DNA of 64,000 nt, from contig CP128857.1 of NCBI GenBank assembly GCA_030388725.1, positions 3,782,001-3,846,000 of the forward strand, written 5' to 3'. Numbering within the stretch: position 1 is the stretch's first letter; every line of letters starts with the position of its first letter. The notes beneath the pieces are model-generated. The model was not told where the DNA came from. It worked only from the letters and a program-made list of their open reading frames with translations, and made no database searches. Shown piece by piece: positions 36,738-44,000 of this stretch. The translations under genes and the position numbers were made by a program. The stretch is from Prodigiosinella aquatilis. GTDB lineage: Bacteria; Pseudomonadota; Gammaproteobacteria; Enterobacterales; Enterobacteriaceae.

Positions 36738-36849
36738 AACAGCCTCCATGAGTGTAAGCAACATTAGCGCATACAGACGCATCAGAGAGTGTAACCAACA
36801 CCGAAGGGAGAAGACAAACGGTGATATCAATAAAACAAAAACAGACGAC

Positions 36850-36875
36850 AACGCCCGGCATTACCGGGCGTTTTT
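36850..36875. terminator. GC-rich hairpin between gpt and frsA
   Basis: AACGCCCGG and CCGGGCGTT pair perfectly around CATTA. On the plus strand five Ts follow; on the minus strand, the direction of gpt, only two. It probably ends gpt transcription and separates it from frsA. Confidence 0.6.
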
Positions 36876-36893
36876 ATCAACAACGCAGGAGGC

Positions 36894-37352
36894 TCAGTTG
36901 CCAGATAAAGGCGGAATAAAGACCACGCCCATATCCCATGGCTGCTCAATCCAGGTATCTTGCGGAATATCAACGATATAGTCGTCAACCAGCGGTTTAC
37001 CGGCAGGTTTGGCAAAAATGGTCACGAAGTATGCTTTGGGGTACATATCACGAATGGCTTGCGCCGTACCGCCGGTGTCCACCAGGTCATCGACAATGAT
37101 AAAACCTTCACCATCACCCTCTACACGTTTCAGCACTTTCATTTCACGCTGGCTATCATGGTCATAGCTAGAGATGCAAACAGTATCAACGTAGCGAATG
37201 CTCATTTCACGGGCCAGCAAGGATCCCGGTACCAAACCACCACGGCTAACGGCAATAATGCCTTTCCATTGTTCGGCTGGCAGTAAACGCTGCGCCAGTT
37301 TACGGGCATGGATTTGTAGCATATCCCAGGTTACGACGTACTTTTCGCTCAT
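36894..37352 (-). CDS. gpt: Xanthine-guanine phosphoribosyltransferase
   Basis: From ATG 37352 (MSEKYVVTWDMLQIHARKLA) the protein has 152 residues, as in E. coli; an upstream ATG at 37370 would add six residues. It salvages guanine and xanthine with PRPP to GMP and XMP at the inner face of the membrane. The PRPP-binding loop is FIIVDDLVDTGGTAQAIRD. Divergent from pepD, exactly as in E. coli. Confidence 0.97.
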   Translation of the reverse strand: MSEKYVVTWDMLQIHARKLAQRLLPAEQWKGIIAVSRGGLVPGSLLAREMSIRYVDTVCISSYDHDSQREMKVLKRVEGDGEGFIIVDDLVDTGGTAQAIRDMYPKAYFVTIFAKPAGKPLVDDYIVDIPQDTWIEQPWDMGVVFIPPLSGN

Positions 37353-37645
37353 AAAATATATCCCGGCCAACGGTTAATTGGCTCAATTCGAGTCTGAGGG
37401 GGGAAAAAGGTTGCGCGAGATTATAAATATCCTACCGTATAAAAACCAGTATTTATCCCTATTTCCTCATTTCCTTATCCCCGCCAGAATCTTCTCCTCA
37501 AATACAAGCACTCTCCCTTGCAGCGGGAAAGTGATACTCTATCTCATTGAGCCTGATTGTTCGGGCAACAAACCATCACTTTTATCCTGTAGCGCCTCTC
37601 GCACCAACCGCGAAGAGCAGCCTGCTGAAAAGGAGACGTTAAATA

Positions 37646-39106
37646 GTGTCTGAATTGTCTCAGCTTTCCCCACAGCCGCTGTGGGACATTTTTGCCAAGA
37701 TTTGTTCTATTCCACACCCTTCCTATCATGAAGAGGCGCTCGCCGCACATATTATATCGTGGGCACAGGAACGCGGAATTCATACCGAACGAGATCAAGT
37801 CGGGAATATTCTGCTGCGAAAGGCGGCTACTGCCGGGATGGAAAAACGTAAACCGGTCGTTCTGCAGGCACATCTGGATATGGTGCCGCAGAAGAACAGT
37901 GACACCGTGCATGACTTTGCCACCGATCCTATCCAGCCATATGTTGATGGTGAGTGGGTTAAAGCCCGTGGTACCACACTCGGTGCCGATAATGGCATCG
38001 GTTTGGCCTCGACATTGACAGTGCTGACGGACAGTAATGTGGCACACGGGCCGCTGGAAGTTTTGCTGACCATGACGGAAGAAGCCGGTATGGACGGCGC
38101 TTTTGGTCTGCAACCGAACTGGTTACAGGGTGAAATTCTGATTAATACCGACTCAGAGGAAGAGGGCGAAATCTATATGGGTTGCGCCGGCGGTATTGAT
38201 TTTCTCACCCGCTTGCCGCTCCAGCGAGAAGCCGTTCCGACTGGCTATCAAACCCTGAAACTGACGATTAAAGGGCTGAAAGGCGGCCATTCCGGCTGTG
38301 ATATCCATCACGGATTAGGCAACGCCAACAAGCTGCTGGCCCGCTTTCTGTCTGCGCAGGCCAGTGCGCTGGATCTGCGACTTATCGACCTGAATGGCGG
38401 CACCCTGCGCAATGCGATACCCCGCGAAGGTTTCGCCGCGCTGGCCGTGTCGGCAGCCAATGCAGAAGCCTTGAAAATAGCAGTACAGCATTATCTGGTC
38501 GTACTGAAAAATGAGCTATCAGCGGTAGAAAAAAATCTCACCATCCTGCTGGAACCCGTTGAAAACACATCGTTGGCATTAACGGCTGACAGTCGTGACC
38601 GTTTCATCGCATTGTTGAACGTAATGCCTAATGGCGTCATTCGCATGAGTGACGAAATCAAGGGTGTGGTTGAAACCTCATTGAACGTGGGCGTGGTAGG
38701 CATGACCGACACACATGCAGAAATGCGTTGTCTGATTCGCTCGCTGGTAGATAGCGGTAAAGATTACGTGGTGGACATGATGACATCACTGGGCCAGTTG
38801 GCTGGTGCTCAAACTGTAGCCAAAGGCAGTTACCCCGGTTGGAAACCTGATGCCCATTCACCGGTTATGCATCTGGTACGCGAAACCTACCAGAAACAAT
38901 TCAACCGATTGCCAAACATCATGGTAATCCATGCTGGTCTGGAGTGTGGCTTGTTCAAAAAGCCGTATCCGAATATGGATATGGTTTCCATCGGGCCGAC
39001 GATTACCGGGCCCCACTCACCGGATGAACAAGTACACATTGCCAGCGTAGGCCAGTATTGGACATTGCTGACCGAGCTGCTGAAAGCCATTCCTGACAAA
39101 CAGTAA
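37646..39106 (+). CDS. pepD: Aminoacyl-histidine dipeptidase (peptidase D)
   Basis: The 486-residue M20-family zinc peptidase hydrolyses Xaa-His and other dipeptides. It starts with GTG (AAGGAG ten bases upstream): SELSQLSPQPLWDIFAKICS. Metal ligands are in VLQAHLDMVPQ and TLGADNGIG; the catalytic Glu is in LTMTEEAGMDGAFG and a further ligand in NTDSEEEGEIYMG. A lid domain follows (LKGGHSGCDIHHGLGNANKL). Sequence and neighbours (gpt, dinB) match E. coli. A hairpin follows the stop. Confidence 0.97.
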   Translation: MSELSQLSPQPLWDIFAKICSIPHPSYHEEALAAHIISWAQERGIHTERDQVGNILLRKAATAGMEKRKPVVLQAHLDMVPQKNSDTVHDFATDPIQPYVDGEWVKARGTTLGADNGIGLASTLTVLTDSNVAHGPLEVLLTMTEEAGMDGAFGLQPNWLQGEILINTDSEEEGEIYMGCAGGIDFLTRLPLQREAVPTGYQTLKLTIKGLKGGHSGCDIHHGLGNANKLLARFLSAQASALDLRLIDLNGGTLRNAIPREGFAALAVSAANAEALKIAVQHYLVVLKNELSAVEKNLTILLEPVENTSLALTADSRDRFIALLNVMPNGVIRMSDEIKGVVETSLNVGVVGMTDTHAEMRCLIRSLVDSGKDYVVDMMTSLGQLAGAQTVAKGSYPGWKPDAHSPVMHLVRETYQKQFNRLPNIMVIHAGLECGLFKKPYPNMDMVSIGPTITGPHSPDEQVHIASVGQYWTLLTELLKAIPDKQ

Positions 39107-39120
39107 CCCATGATGTTTTA

Positions 39121-39150
39121 GTACGTTCAGGCAACATTGCCTGAACGTAC
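39121..39150. terminator. Hairpin between convergent pepD and dinB
   Basis: GTACGTTCAGGCA and TGCCTGAACGTAC pair perfectly around ACAT. It stands 14 bases after pepD and 80 bases before the dinB stop, so it can serve as a shared terminator although T-runs are short (TTTTA before it on the plus strand, i.e. TAAAA after it on the minus strand). Confidence 0.5.
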
Positions 39151-39231
39151 CGTCGACACTTCGGAAGCGCCAACCGCAGCGTCGAATGTCCAGACATTGA
39201 TTTGAGCCTGTTTCCATCGCCGTTTACCCGC

Positions 39232-40290
39232 TTATTCCCAGTCAAATACCAATTGTCGTTCGAGTTGAGGATCCATCAACGTCACGTGTAATCCCACCAA
39301 CCGAACCCCACGTGCTTCCCGCCGTTGTTCCCACGTTTGTCGTGCCAGTTTTACCAGATCCTGTTTATTCAATACCGGCCATACATGTTCCTGGGTGGTC
39401 TGACAGAAATCATTAAATTTAAGCTTCACACCTTGCCGAGCGATATGCAGATCCGGTTTTACCCGACTTAAACGCCCCTCCAGCTCCTGATAGAGTGTTT
39501 CAATCAGCGTTTCACAATCACCCCAGTCATAAATATCTTCCGCCAGCGTTTTTTCTACCCCAACAGATTTACGTAAACGATCGGGGGAAACCTGGCGTTC
39601 ATCAATACCGTGGCACCGTTCCCATAGTATGTGGCCAAACTTGCCAAACGCCCTCAGTAGCTCAGGCAAGACATAACGACGCACATCCGCACAGGTATGT
39701 AACCCCCGCTCTTCAAGCCGTCTGGCGGTCACTTTCCCTACACCGGGAATTTTCTCCAACGGCAGTGCCAGTAGAAATGCCTCTACCCGATCTGGAATGA
39801 TCACGAACTGTCCATTGGGTTTATTCTGCTCCGAGGCGACTTTCGCCAAAAATTTAATCGGTGCCACACCTGCCGATGCCGTGAGTTGTAATTCGTCATA
39901 AATTATCTGTCGGATCTCCTGCGCCATCAGGGTGGCAGATCCATTGCAGTATGGGCTATCGGTCACATCCAGGTAGGCTTCATCCAGAGACAAAGGTTCG
40001 ATCAATGAGGTATAGCGGGAAAAAATCTGCCGAATATGCCGGGAGGTGGATTTGTACACCTCCATCCGGCCAGGCAACAACACCAGATGCGGACAAAGTC
40101 GTAATGCGGTAGCTGTCGCCATCGCGCTGTGAACACCATAGCGGCGGGCCGGATAGTTGGCGGTACAGATGACACCGCGCCGATCGGCACGGCCACCAAT
40201 CGCCAGGGGAATGTCGCGTAAGCGCGGGTTATCGCGCATTTCTATCGCGGCATAAAAGCAATCCATATCCACATGAATGATTTTGCGCAT
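39232..40290 (-). CDS. dinB: DNA polymerase IV
   Basis: The 352-residue Y-family translesion polymerase has catalytic acidic residues in KIIHVDMDCFYAAIEMRDNP (Asp8) and LSLDEAYLDVT. It also has a thumb helix-hairpin-helix (KIPGVGKVTARRLEERGLHT), a little-finger domain and a C-terminal tail ending LVFDWE. It copies past lesions and creates -1 frameshifts. SOS control is shown by a LexA box just upstream at 40310-40325. Position next to pepD is close to that in enteric relatives. Confidence 0.97.
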   Translation of the reverse strand: MRKIIHVDMDCFYAAIEMRDNPRLRDIPLAIGGRADRRGVICTANYPARRYGVHSAMATATALRLCPHLVLLPGRMEVYKSTSRHIRQIFSRYTSLIEPLSLDEAYLDVTDSPYCNGSATLMAQEIRQIIYDELQLTASAGVAPIKFLAKVASEQNKPNGQFVIIPDRVEAFLLALPLEKIPGVGKVTARRLEERGLHTCADVRRYVLPELLRAFGKFGHILWERCHGIDERQVSPDRLRKSVGVEKTLAEDIYDWGDCETLIETLYQELEGRLSRVKPDLHIARQGVKLKFNDFCQTTQEHVWPVLNKQDLVKLARQTWEQRREARGVRLVGLHVTLMDPQLERQLVFDWE

Positions 40291-40309
40291 ACAGGCCTCT
40301 ACAATGATG

Positions 40310-40325
40310 CTGTATAAAAATACAG
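40310..40325. promoter_or_regulatory. LexA box of dinB inside a larger palindrome
   Basis: CTGTATAAAAATACAG fits the LexA consensus CTGT-N8-ACAG exactly. It lies 20 bases upstream of the dinB start. The flanks extend the symmetry: CTACAATGAT at 40299-40308 pairs with ATCATTGTAG at 40327-40336, giving a 38-base palindrome. Confidence 0.9.
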
Positions 40326-40384
40326 TATCATTGTAGTGTTAGCAAGCGGACAACCGCTTAACCCGCACCGCTTCCCACGCGCGA

Positions 40385-41404
40385 TTACTTCTTCATATAA
40401 GGCTTGAATGCTTCCGAATAACGCTCTTCAAAACCGGTGTCCGTTTTCACAATCATAAACACCGGGATATTCAACCGATTGGCAACTTCCAAACCGAGGT
40501 CCGGGCCAAAGACATCCAAACCGGTAGCCAATCCGTCAGCCGTCATACAACGATTGGCCAATACCGTAATAGAGACCAGCCGGTGAGTGATAGGCCGCCC
40601 GGTATTAGGATCAATAGTATGGGAATAACGAACACCATTAGCTTCGAAGTAATTTCGATAATCACCCGAGGTAGCAACTGCCATCTCTCCCGGTTCGATA
40701 ATTTCCTGCACACTTTGTCCGGATCCATAGTGAGGTTTTTCAATCGCAATATGCCAAGGCTTATTCTCGCCGTTACTACCCTTGGTGCGGACTTCACCGC
40801 CGATCTCTACCATATAATTATCAATATTCAGTGATTGCAGGTATTCAGCCACCACATCTACACCATATCCTTTGGCAATGGAGGACAGGTCAACATACAG
40901 CCCTGGAATATGCTTGATTAACGCATTACCATCAACACCCAGCTTATCCAGCCCGACCAGGGCGCGCCGTTGCTCTAATTCGGCCTCACTCGGCACCGTA
41001 TCCGGTCGGCCTTCCGGCCCGAATCCCCACAGATTGACCAACGGCCCCACGGTAATATCCAGTCCGCCGCCGATCTGATGATTTATCCGAATTGCTTCCC
41101 GTACTACCTCTGCCGTGGCAGGAGACACTGGAAAAGGCTGGTTAACGGCCCGGCTATGATTAAAACGACTGAGTTCGGACTGGGGAAGGTAAGTTGACAT
41201 CTGGTTATTAACTGTCTTCAGACGACTATCAATTTCAGCCTTAATAGTTTCAGGCGATGGCTGATCATCCTTGCTGATATATTTGACGGAGTAAGATGTC
41301 CCCATCGTTTTGCCTTCCAGATTTTCCTGCTGAAGGCCGCCACACCCGGTTAATATCCAGACAATGGTTGCTAATCCCAGCCAGTTTTTGAGCGTTATTC
41401 GCAC
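40385..41404 (-). CDS. apbE: FAD:protein FMN transferase, lipoprotein
   Basis: The 339-residue protein attaches FMN to threonine residues of membrane redox proteins such as NqrB/NqrC and RnfG/RnfD. The N-terminus has a lipoprotein signal with lipobox LTGC (cleavage before Cys21), so it is anchored facing the periplasm. Family motifs are GKTMGTSYSVKYI, YVDLSSIAKGYGVDVVAEYL, GEMAVATSGDYRNYFEANG and YSHTIDPNTGRPI. In several relatives apbE ends the nqr operon near dinB; here no nqr genes are adjacent, so it probably serves another flavoprotein. Confidence 0.93.
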   Translation of the reverse strand: MRITLKNWLGLATIVWILTGCGGLQQENLEGKTMGTSYSVKYISKDDQPSPETIKAEIDSRLKTVNNQMSTYLPQSELSRFNHSRAVNQPFPVSPATAEVVREAIRINHQIGGGLDITVGPLVNLWGFGPEGRPDTVPSEAELEQRRALVGLDKLGVDGNALIKHIPGLYVDLSSIAKGYGVDVVAEYLQSLNIDNYMVEIGGEVRTKGSNGENKPWHIAIEKPHYGSGQSVQEIIEPGEMAVATSGDYRNYFEANGVRYSHTIDPNTGRPITHRLVSITVLANRCMTADGLATGLDVFGPDLGLEVANRLNIPVFMIVKTDTGFEERYSEAFKPYMKK

Positions 41405-41662
41405 TTTTACCGTACTCCTTCACTATCTTGTTTCTTGCGCTGCACAGTGCTATAAAATTATTCTCGACATCATACCAGCAGATTTGCTTCGACAAGGAAT
41501 AAATCCCTTCTTGTCTATTTCTAAATTAGCGGCCTTTTTTTATCACTATTTCCCTCTTGAATAAAATGAAAGCAATGATAATGTGATTGCGCTATAGACA
41601 AGGGAATACGAAACCATTAATAGGTATCGTATGTAATACCGCTACAATAATCAGGATTTACA

Positions 41663-42385
41663 ATGTTAAAGATCGCGCTGTCATTTGCGATATTGCTTTT
41701 TTTGCCATCTATTGCCGTCACCAGCACAGCCAGTGAAACCATACCGGTAACAAAAGAATTAAAACAACCGTTGCTAGGCTCCCCGGTTTATATCCAGATA
41801 TTTAAAGAAGAAAGGGTGTTAGAACTTTACGCTAAAGAGGGTAATGAATATCACTTGATACAAAGCTACCCAATTTGTAAATATTCTGGGGGACTTGGTC
41901 CGAAACGGATCGAAGGTGACTTAAAAAGCCCGGAAGGTTTTTATCAAATAGATTTGCATCAGTTAAACCCTGACAGCCATTATTATCGTGCCATTAATGT
42001 CGGTTTCCCTAACGAATACGATCGTGCACAAGGGTATTCCGGCCGTTATCTGATGATCCACGGTGAGTGTGTTTCCATTGGCTGTTATGCCATGACCAAC
42101 AAATATATCGATGAGATTTACACTTATGTCGAACAGGCATTGCGTAATGGTCAGGAAAAAGTCGATTTGAACATTTATCCATTTCGGATGACGGAACAGA
42201 ACATGCGACGTCATCGCGACTCGGCTTACATCAGTTTTTGGCGTCAATTGCAGCCGGGTTACGCCTATTTCACTCAGCATCACCAACCGCCGGCTGTCAC
42301 GGTATTCAACGGACACTATGTCATTAACCAACCGATTCAAGCCAGCCAGCCAGTGTCAAATTATGCGTTCACCAAAACGAAATAA
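41663..42385 (+). CDS. yafK: L,D-transpeptidase-fold peptidoglycan enzyme YafK (DpaA/LdtF)
   Basis: The 240-residue secreted protein has a signal peptide (ALSFAILLFLPSIAVTSTAS) and a YkuD-type catalytic domain. YIQIFKEERVLELYAKEGNE opens the domain, KRIEGDLKSPEGFYQI follows, and the catalytic motif is YLMIHGECVSIGCYAM with Cys as nucleophile. In E. coli YafK (DpaA) detaches Braun lipoprotein from peptidoglycan rather than making cross-links. Its stop overlaps the end of the convergent yafJ by 30 bases. Confidence 0.9.
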   Translation: MLKIALSFAILLFLPSIAVTSTASETIPVTKELKQPLLGSPVYIQIFKEERVLELYAKEGNEYHLIQSYPICKYSGGLGPKRIEGDLKSPEGFYQIDLHQLNPDSHYYRAINVGFPNEYDRAQGYSGRYLMIHGECVSIGCYAMTNKYIDEIYTYVEQALRNGQEKVDLNIYPFRMTEQNMRRHRDSAYISFWRQLQPGYAYFTQHHQPPAVTVFNGHYVINQPIQASQPVSNYAFTKTK

Positions 42386-43123
42386 GACAAACTCACCTGG
42401 CATGATTTGATGCCAGGTTTCGTTACCGGTAAGTGGCTGGGTCGCCAATACGGTAACGACATCATTGGGTGACGTTTGCTGCTGGAAGTCAATTTCCACA
42501 TCGTCATCCAGCAATGTCGCTTTACCAAAAGGCGCTCGGCGGGTAATCCAGTACAGACGAGTGGAACAGTATCCCATCACAAAATGCCCGTCCGACAACA
42601 GCATATTGAATACACCCTTTTCCCGTAGTTGCCCCGCCAGACTGGCAATATAGCGAAATACCGCCGACCAGTTACCGGGGGTTCGCGGATAACGCTGCGA
42701 CAATTGATGCAACAACCAGCAAAAGGCATATTCACTGTCCGTTTGCCCTATCGGACGAAATTGGCCAGCTTTTAGACTACGGTACCCCTTCAACTGCCCA
42801 TTGTGGGCGAAAGTCCAGTTCCGCCCCCACAGCTCACGAGTAAACGGATGGGTATTTTCCAGCGCCACATTACCTCGGTTGGCTTGCCGAATATGGGAAA
42901 CCACCGCACAGGATTTGATGGGATAGTTCTGCACCAGTTGTGCGATGGGTGAAGTAAAGCTGGGCAAAGGGTCCTTAAAGGTGCGACAACCGTTCCCTTC
43001 ATAGAACGTAATTCCCCATCCATCACGGTGCGGTCCCGTCCTACCACCCCGCTGTATCAGACCGGTGAAGCTGAAACAGATATCAGTTGGAACATTGGCG
43101 CTCATCCCAAGCAACTCACACAT
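42356..43123 (-). CDS. yafJ: Class II glutamine amidotransferase YafJ
   Basis: The 255-residue protein has the N-terminal nucleophile Cys2 (MCELLGMSANVPTDICFSFTG), followed by RGGRTGPHRDGWGITFYEGN and the glutamine-loop WTFAHNGQLKGYRSL. This is the typical Ntn glutaminase domain, with no attached synthase domain; its acceptor is unknown. It overlaps the convergent yafK end by 30 bases and lies 37 bases downstream of gmhA in the same direction, as in E. coli. Confidence 0.93.
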   Translation of the reverse strand: MCELLGMSANVPTDICFSFTGLIQRGGRTGPHRDGWGITFYEGNGCRTFKDPLPSFTSPIAQLVQNYPIKSCAVVSHIRQANRGNVALENTHPFTRELWGRNWTFAHNGQLKGYRSLKAGQFRPIGQTDSEYAFCWLLHQLSQRYPRTPGNWSAVFRYIASLAGQLREKGVFNMLLSDGHFVMGYCSTRLYWITRRAPFGKATLLDDDVEIDFQQQTSPNDVVTVLATQPLTGNETWHQIMPGEFVLFRFGERII

Positions 43124-43160
43124 GTTTAATTCCTTACCTCATCCACGCAATAACCAGCAA

Positions 43161-43742
43161 TCAGTTCCCAAGCATTTCCTTTTCGATAAGTTGAATCAGA
43201 ATATGGATAGCCTTGATATGGATTTCCTGAATGCGATCTGCATAGCTAAAATGCGGTACACGAATTTCCACATCGGCAGTACCGGCCATTTTGCCGCCAT
43301 CTTTCCCCGTCAGGGTAATAACTTTCATACGTTTGGCACGGGCGGCACTGATTGCCTTGATAATATTGCCGGAGTTACCGGAAGTGGAGATCCCCAGCAA
43401 AACATCGCCTTCACGACCTAATGATTCGATATAACGAGAAAATACAAAGTCATAACCAAAATCATTACTTACACAGGAAAGATGACTGGGATCAGAAATG
43501 GCAATGGCCGGGTAGCCCGGACGGTTTTCACGATAGCGTCCCGTCAGCTCTTCCGCAAAATGCATGGCATCGCAATGCGATCCCCCATTCCCACAGGAAA
43601 ATACCTTCCCACCGGCTTTAAAAGCATCAGCCAATAAGACAGCCGCATTTTGAATCGCCTGGATGTTGGCGTCATCATTCAAAAACGTATCCAGCGTTTC
43701 CGCTGCTTCTTTCAGCTCATTACGGATTAAGTCCTGATACAT
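43161..43742 (-). CDS. gmhA: Sedoheptulose-7-phosphate isomerase
   Basis: The 193-residue SIS-domain enzyme makes D-glycero-D-manno-heptose 7-phosphate for the lipopolysaccharide inner core. Recognisable parts are GKVFSCGNGGSHCDAMHFAEELTG (active site with His and Glu), LLGISTSGNSGNIIKAISAA and the C-terminal FSYADRIQEIHIKAIHILIQ. Length agrees with E. coli GmhA (192). Divergent from fadE; a perfect inverted repeat lies between them. Confidence 0.97.
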   Translation of the reverse strand: MYQDLIRNELKEAAETLDTFLNDDANIQAIQNAAVLLADAFKAGGKVFSCGNGGSHCDAMHFAEELTGRYRENRPGYPAIAISDPSHLSCVSNDFGYDFVFSRYIESLGREGDVLLGISTSGNSGNIIKAISAARAKRMKVITLTGKDGGKMAGTADVEIRVPHFSYADRIQEIHIKAIHILIQLIEKEMLGN

Positions 43743-43832
43743 GGAATCCTCTCATTCAGTGACATCATGATCGTCCGTCAAGCAGTGTAGCGGATCCCCT
43801 AAACAGCGAGAAGCAGACAATTGCCAATTGCT

Positions 43833-43859
43833 GGCATTCCACATCAGGTGTGGAATGCC
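43833..43859. repeat. Perfect inverted repeat between gmhA and fadE
   Basis: GGCATTCCACA and TGTGGAATGCC, separated by TCAGG, form an 11-base perfect stem. It lies 91 bases upstream of gmhA and 142 bases upstream of fadE, between divergent genes, where a terminator is not expected. It could be an operator or a transcribed leader structure. Confidence 0.6.
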
Positions 43860-43945
43860 GGTAAGTTGTTTGTGAGTCACATTGTAATTGCGGTGTAAAC
43901 AGATTGATAAAAATAACAAAATAAACTAAAACCAAAGAGAGACTA

Positions 43946-43964
43946 GGGCAGGTCAGACCTCTTG
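43946..43964. promoter_or_regulatory. Probable FadR operator of fadE
   Basis: GGCAGGTCAGACCTCTTG contains the core GGTCAGACC, matching the FadR site (around TGGTCNGACCA). It lies 37-55 bases before the fadE ATG, the position where FadR represses fadE in E. coli until long-chain acyl-CoA is present. Confidence 0.7.
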
Positions 43965-44000
43965 ATCTTCTGATCAACGACACCATCTGGAGACGCCACT

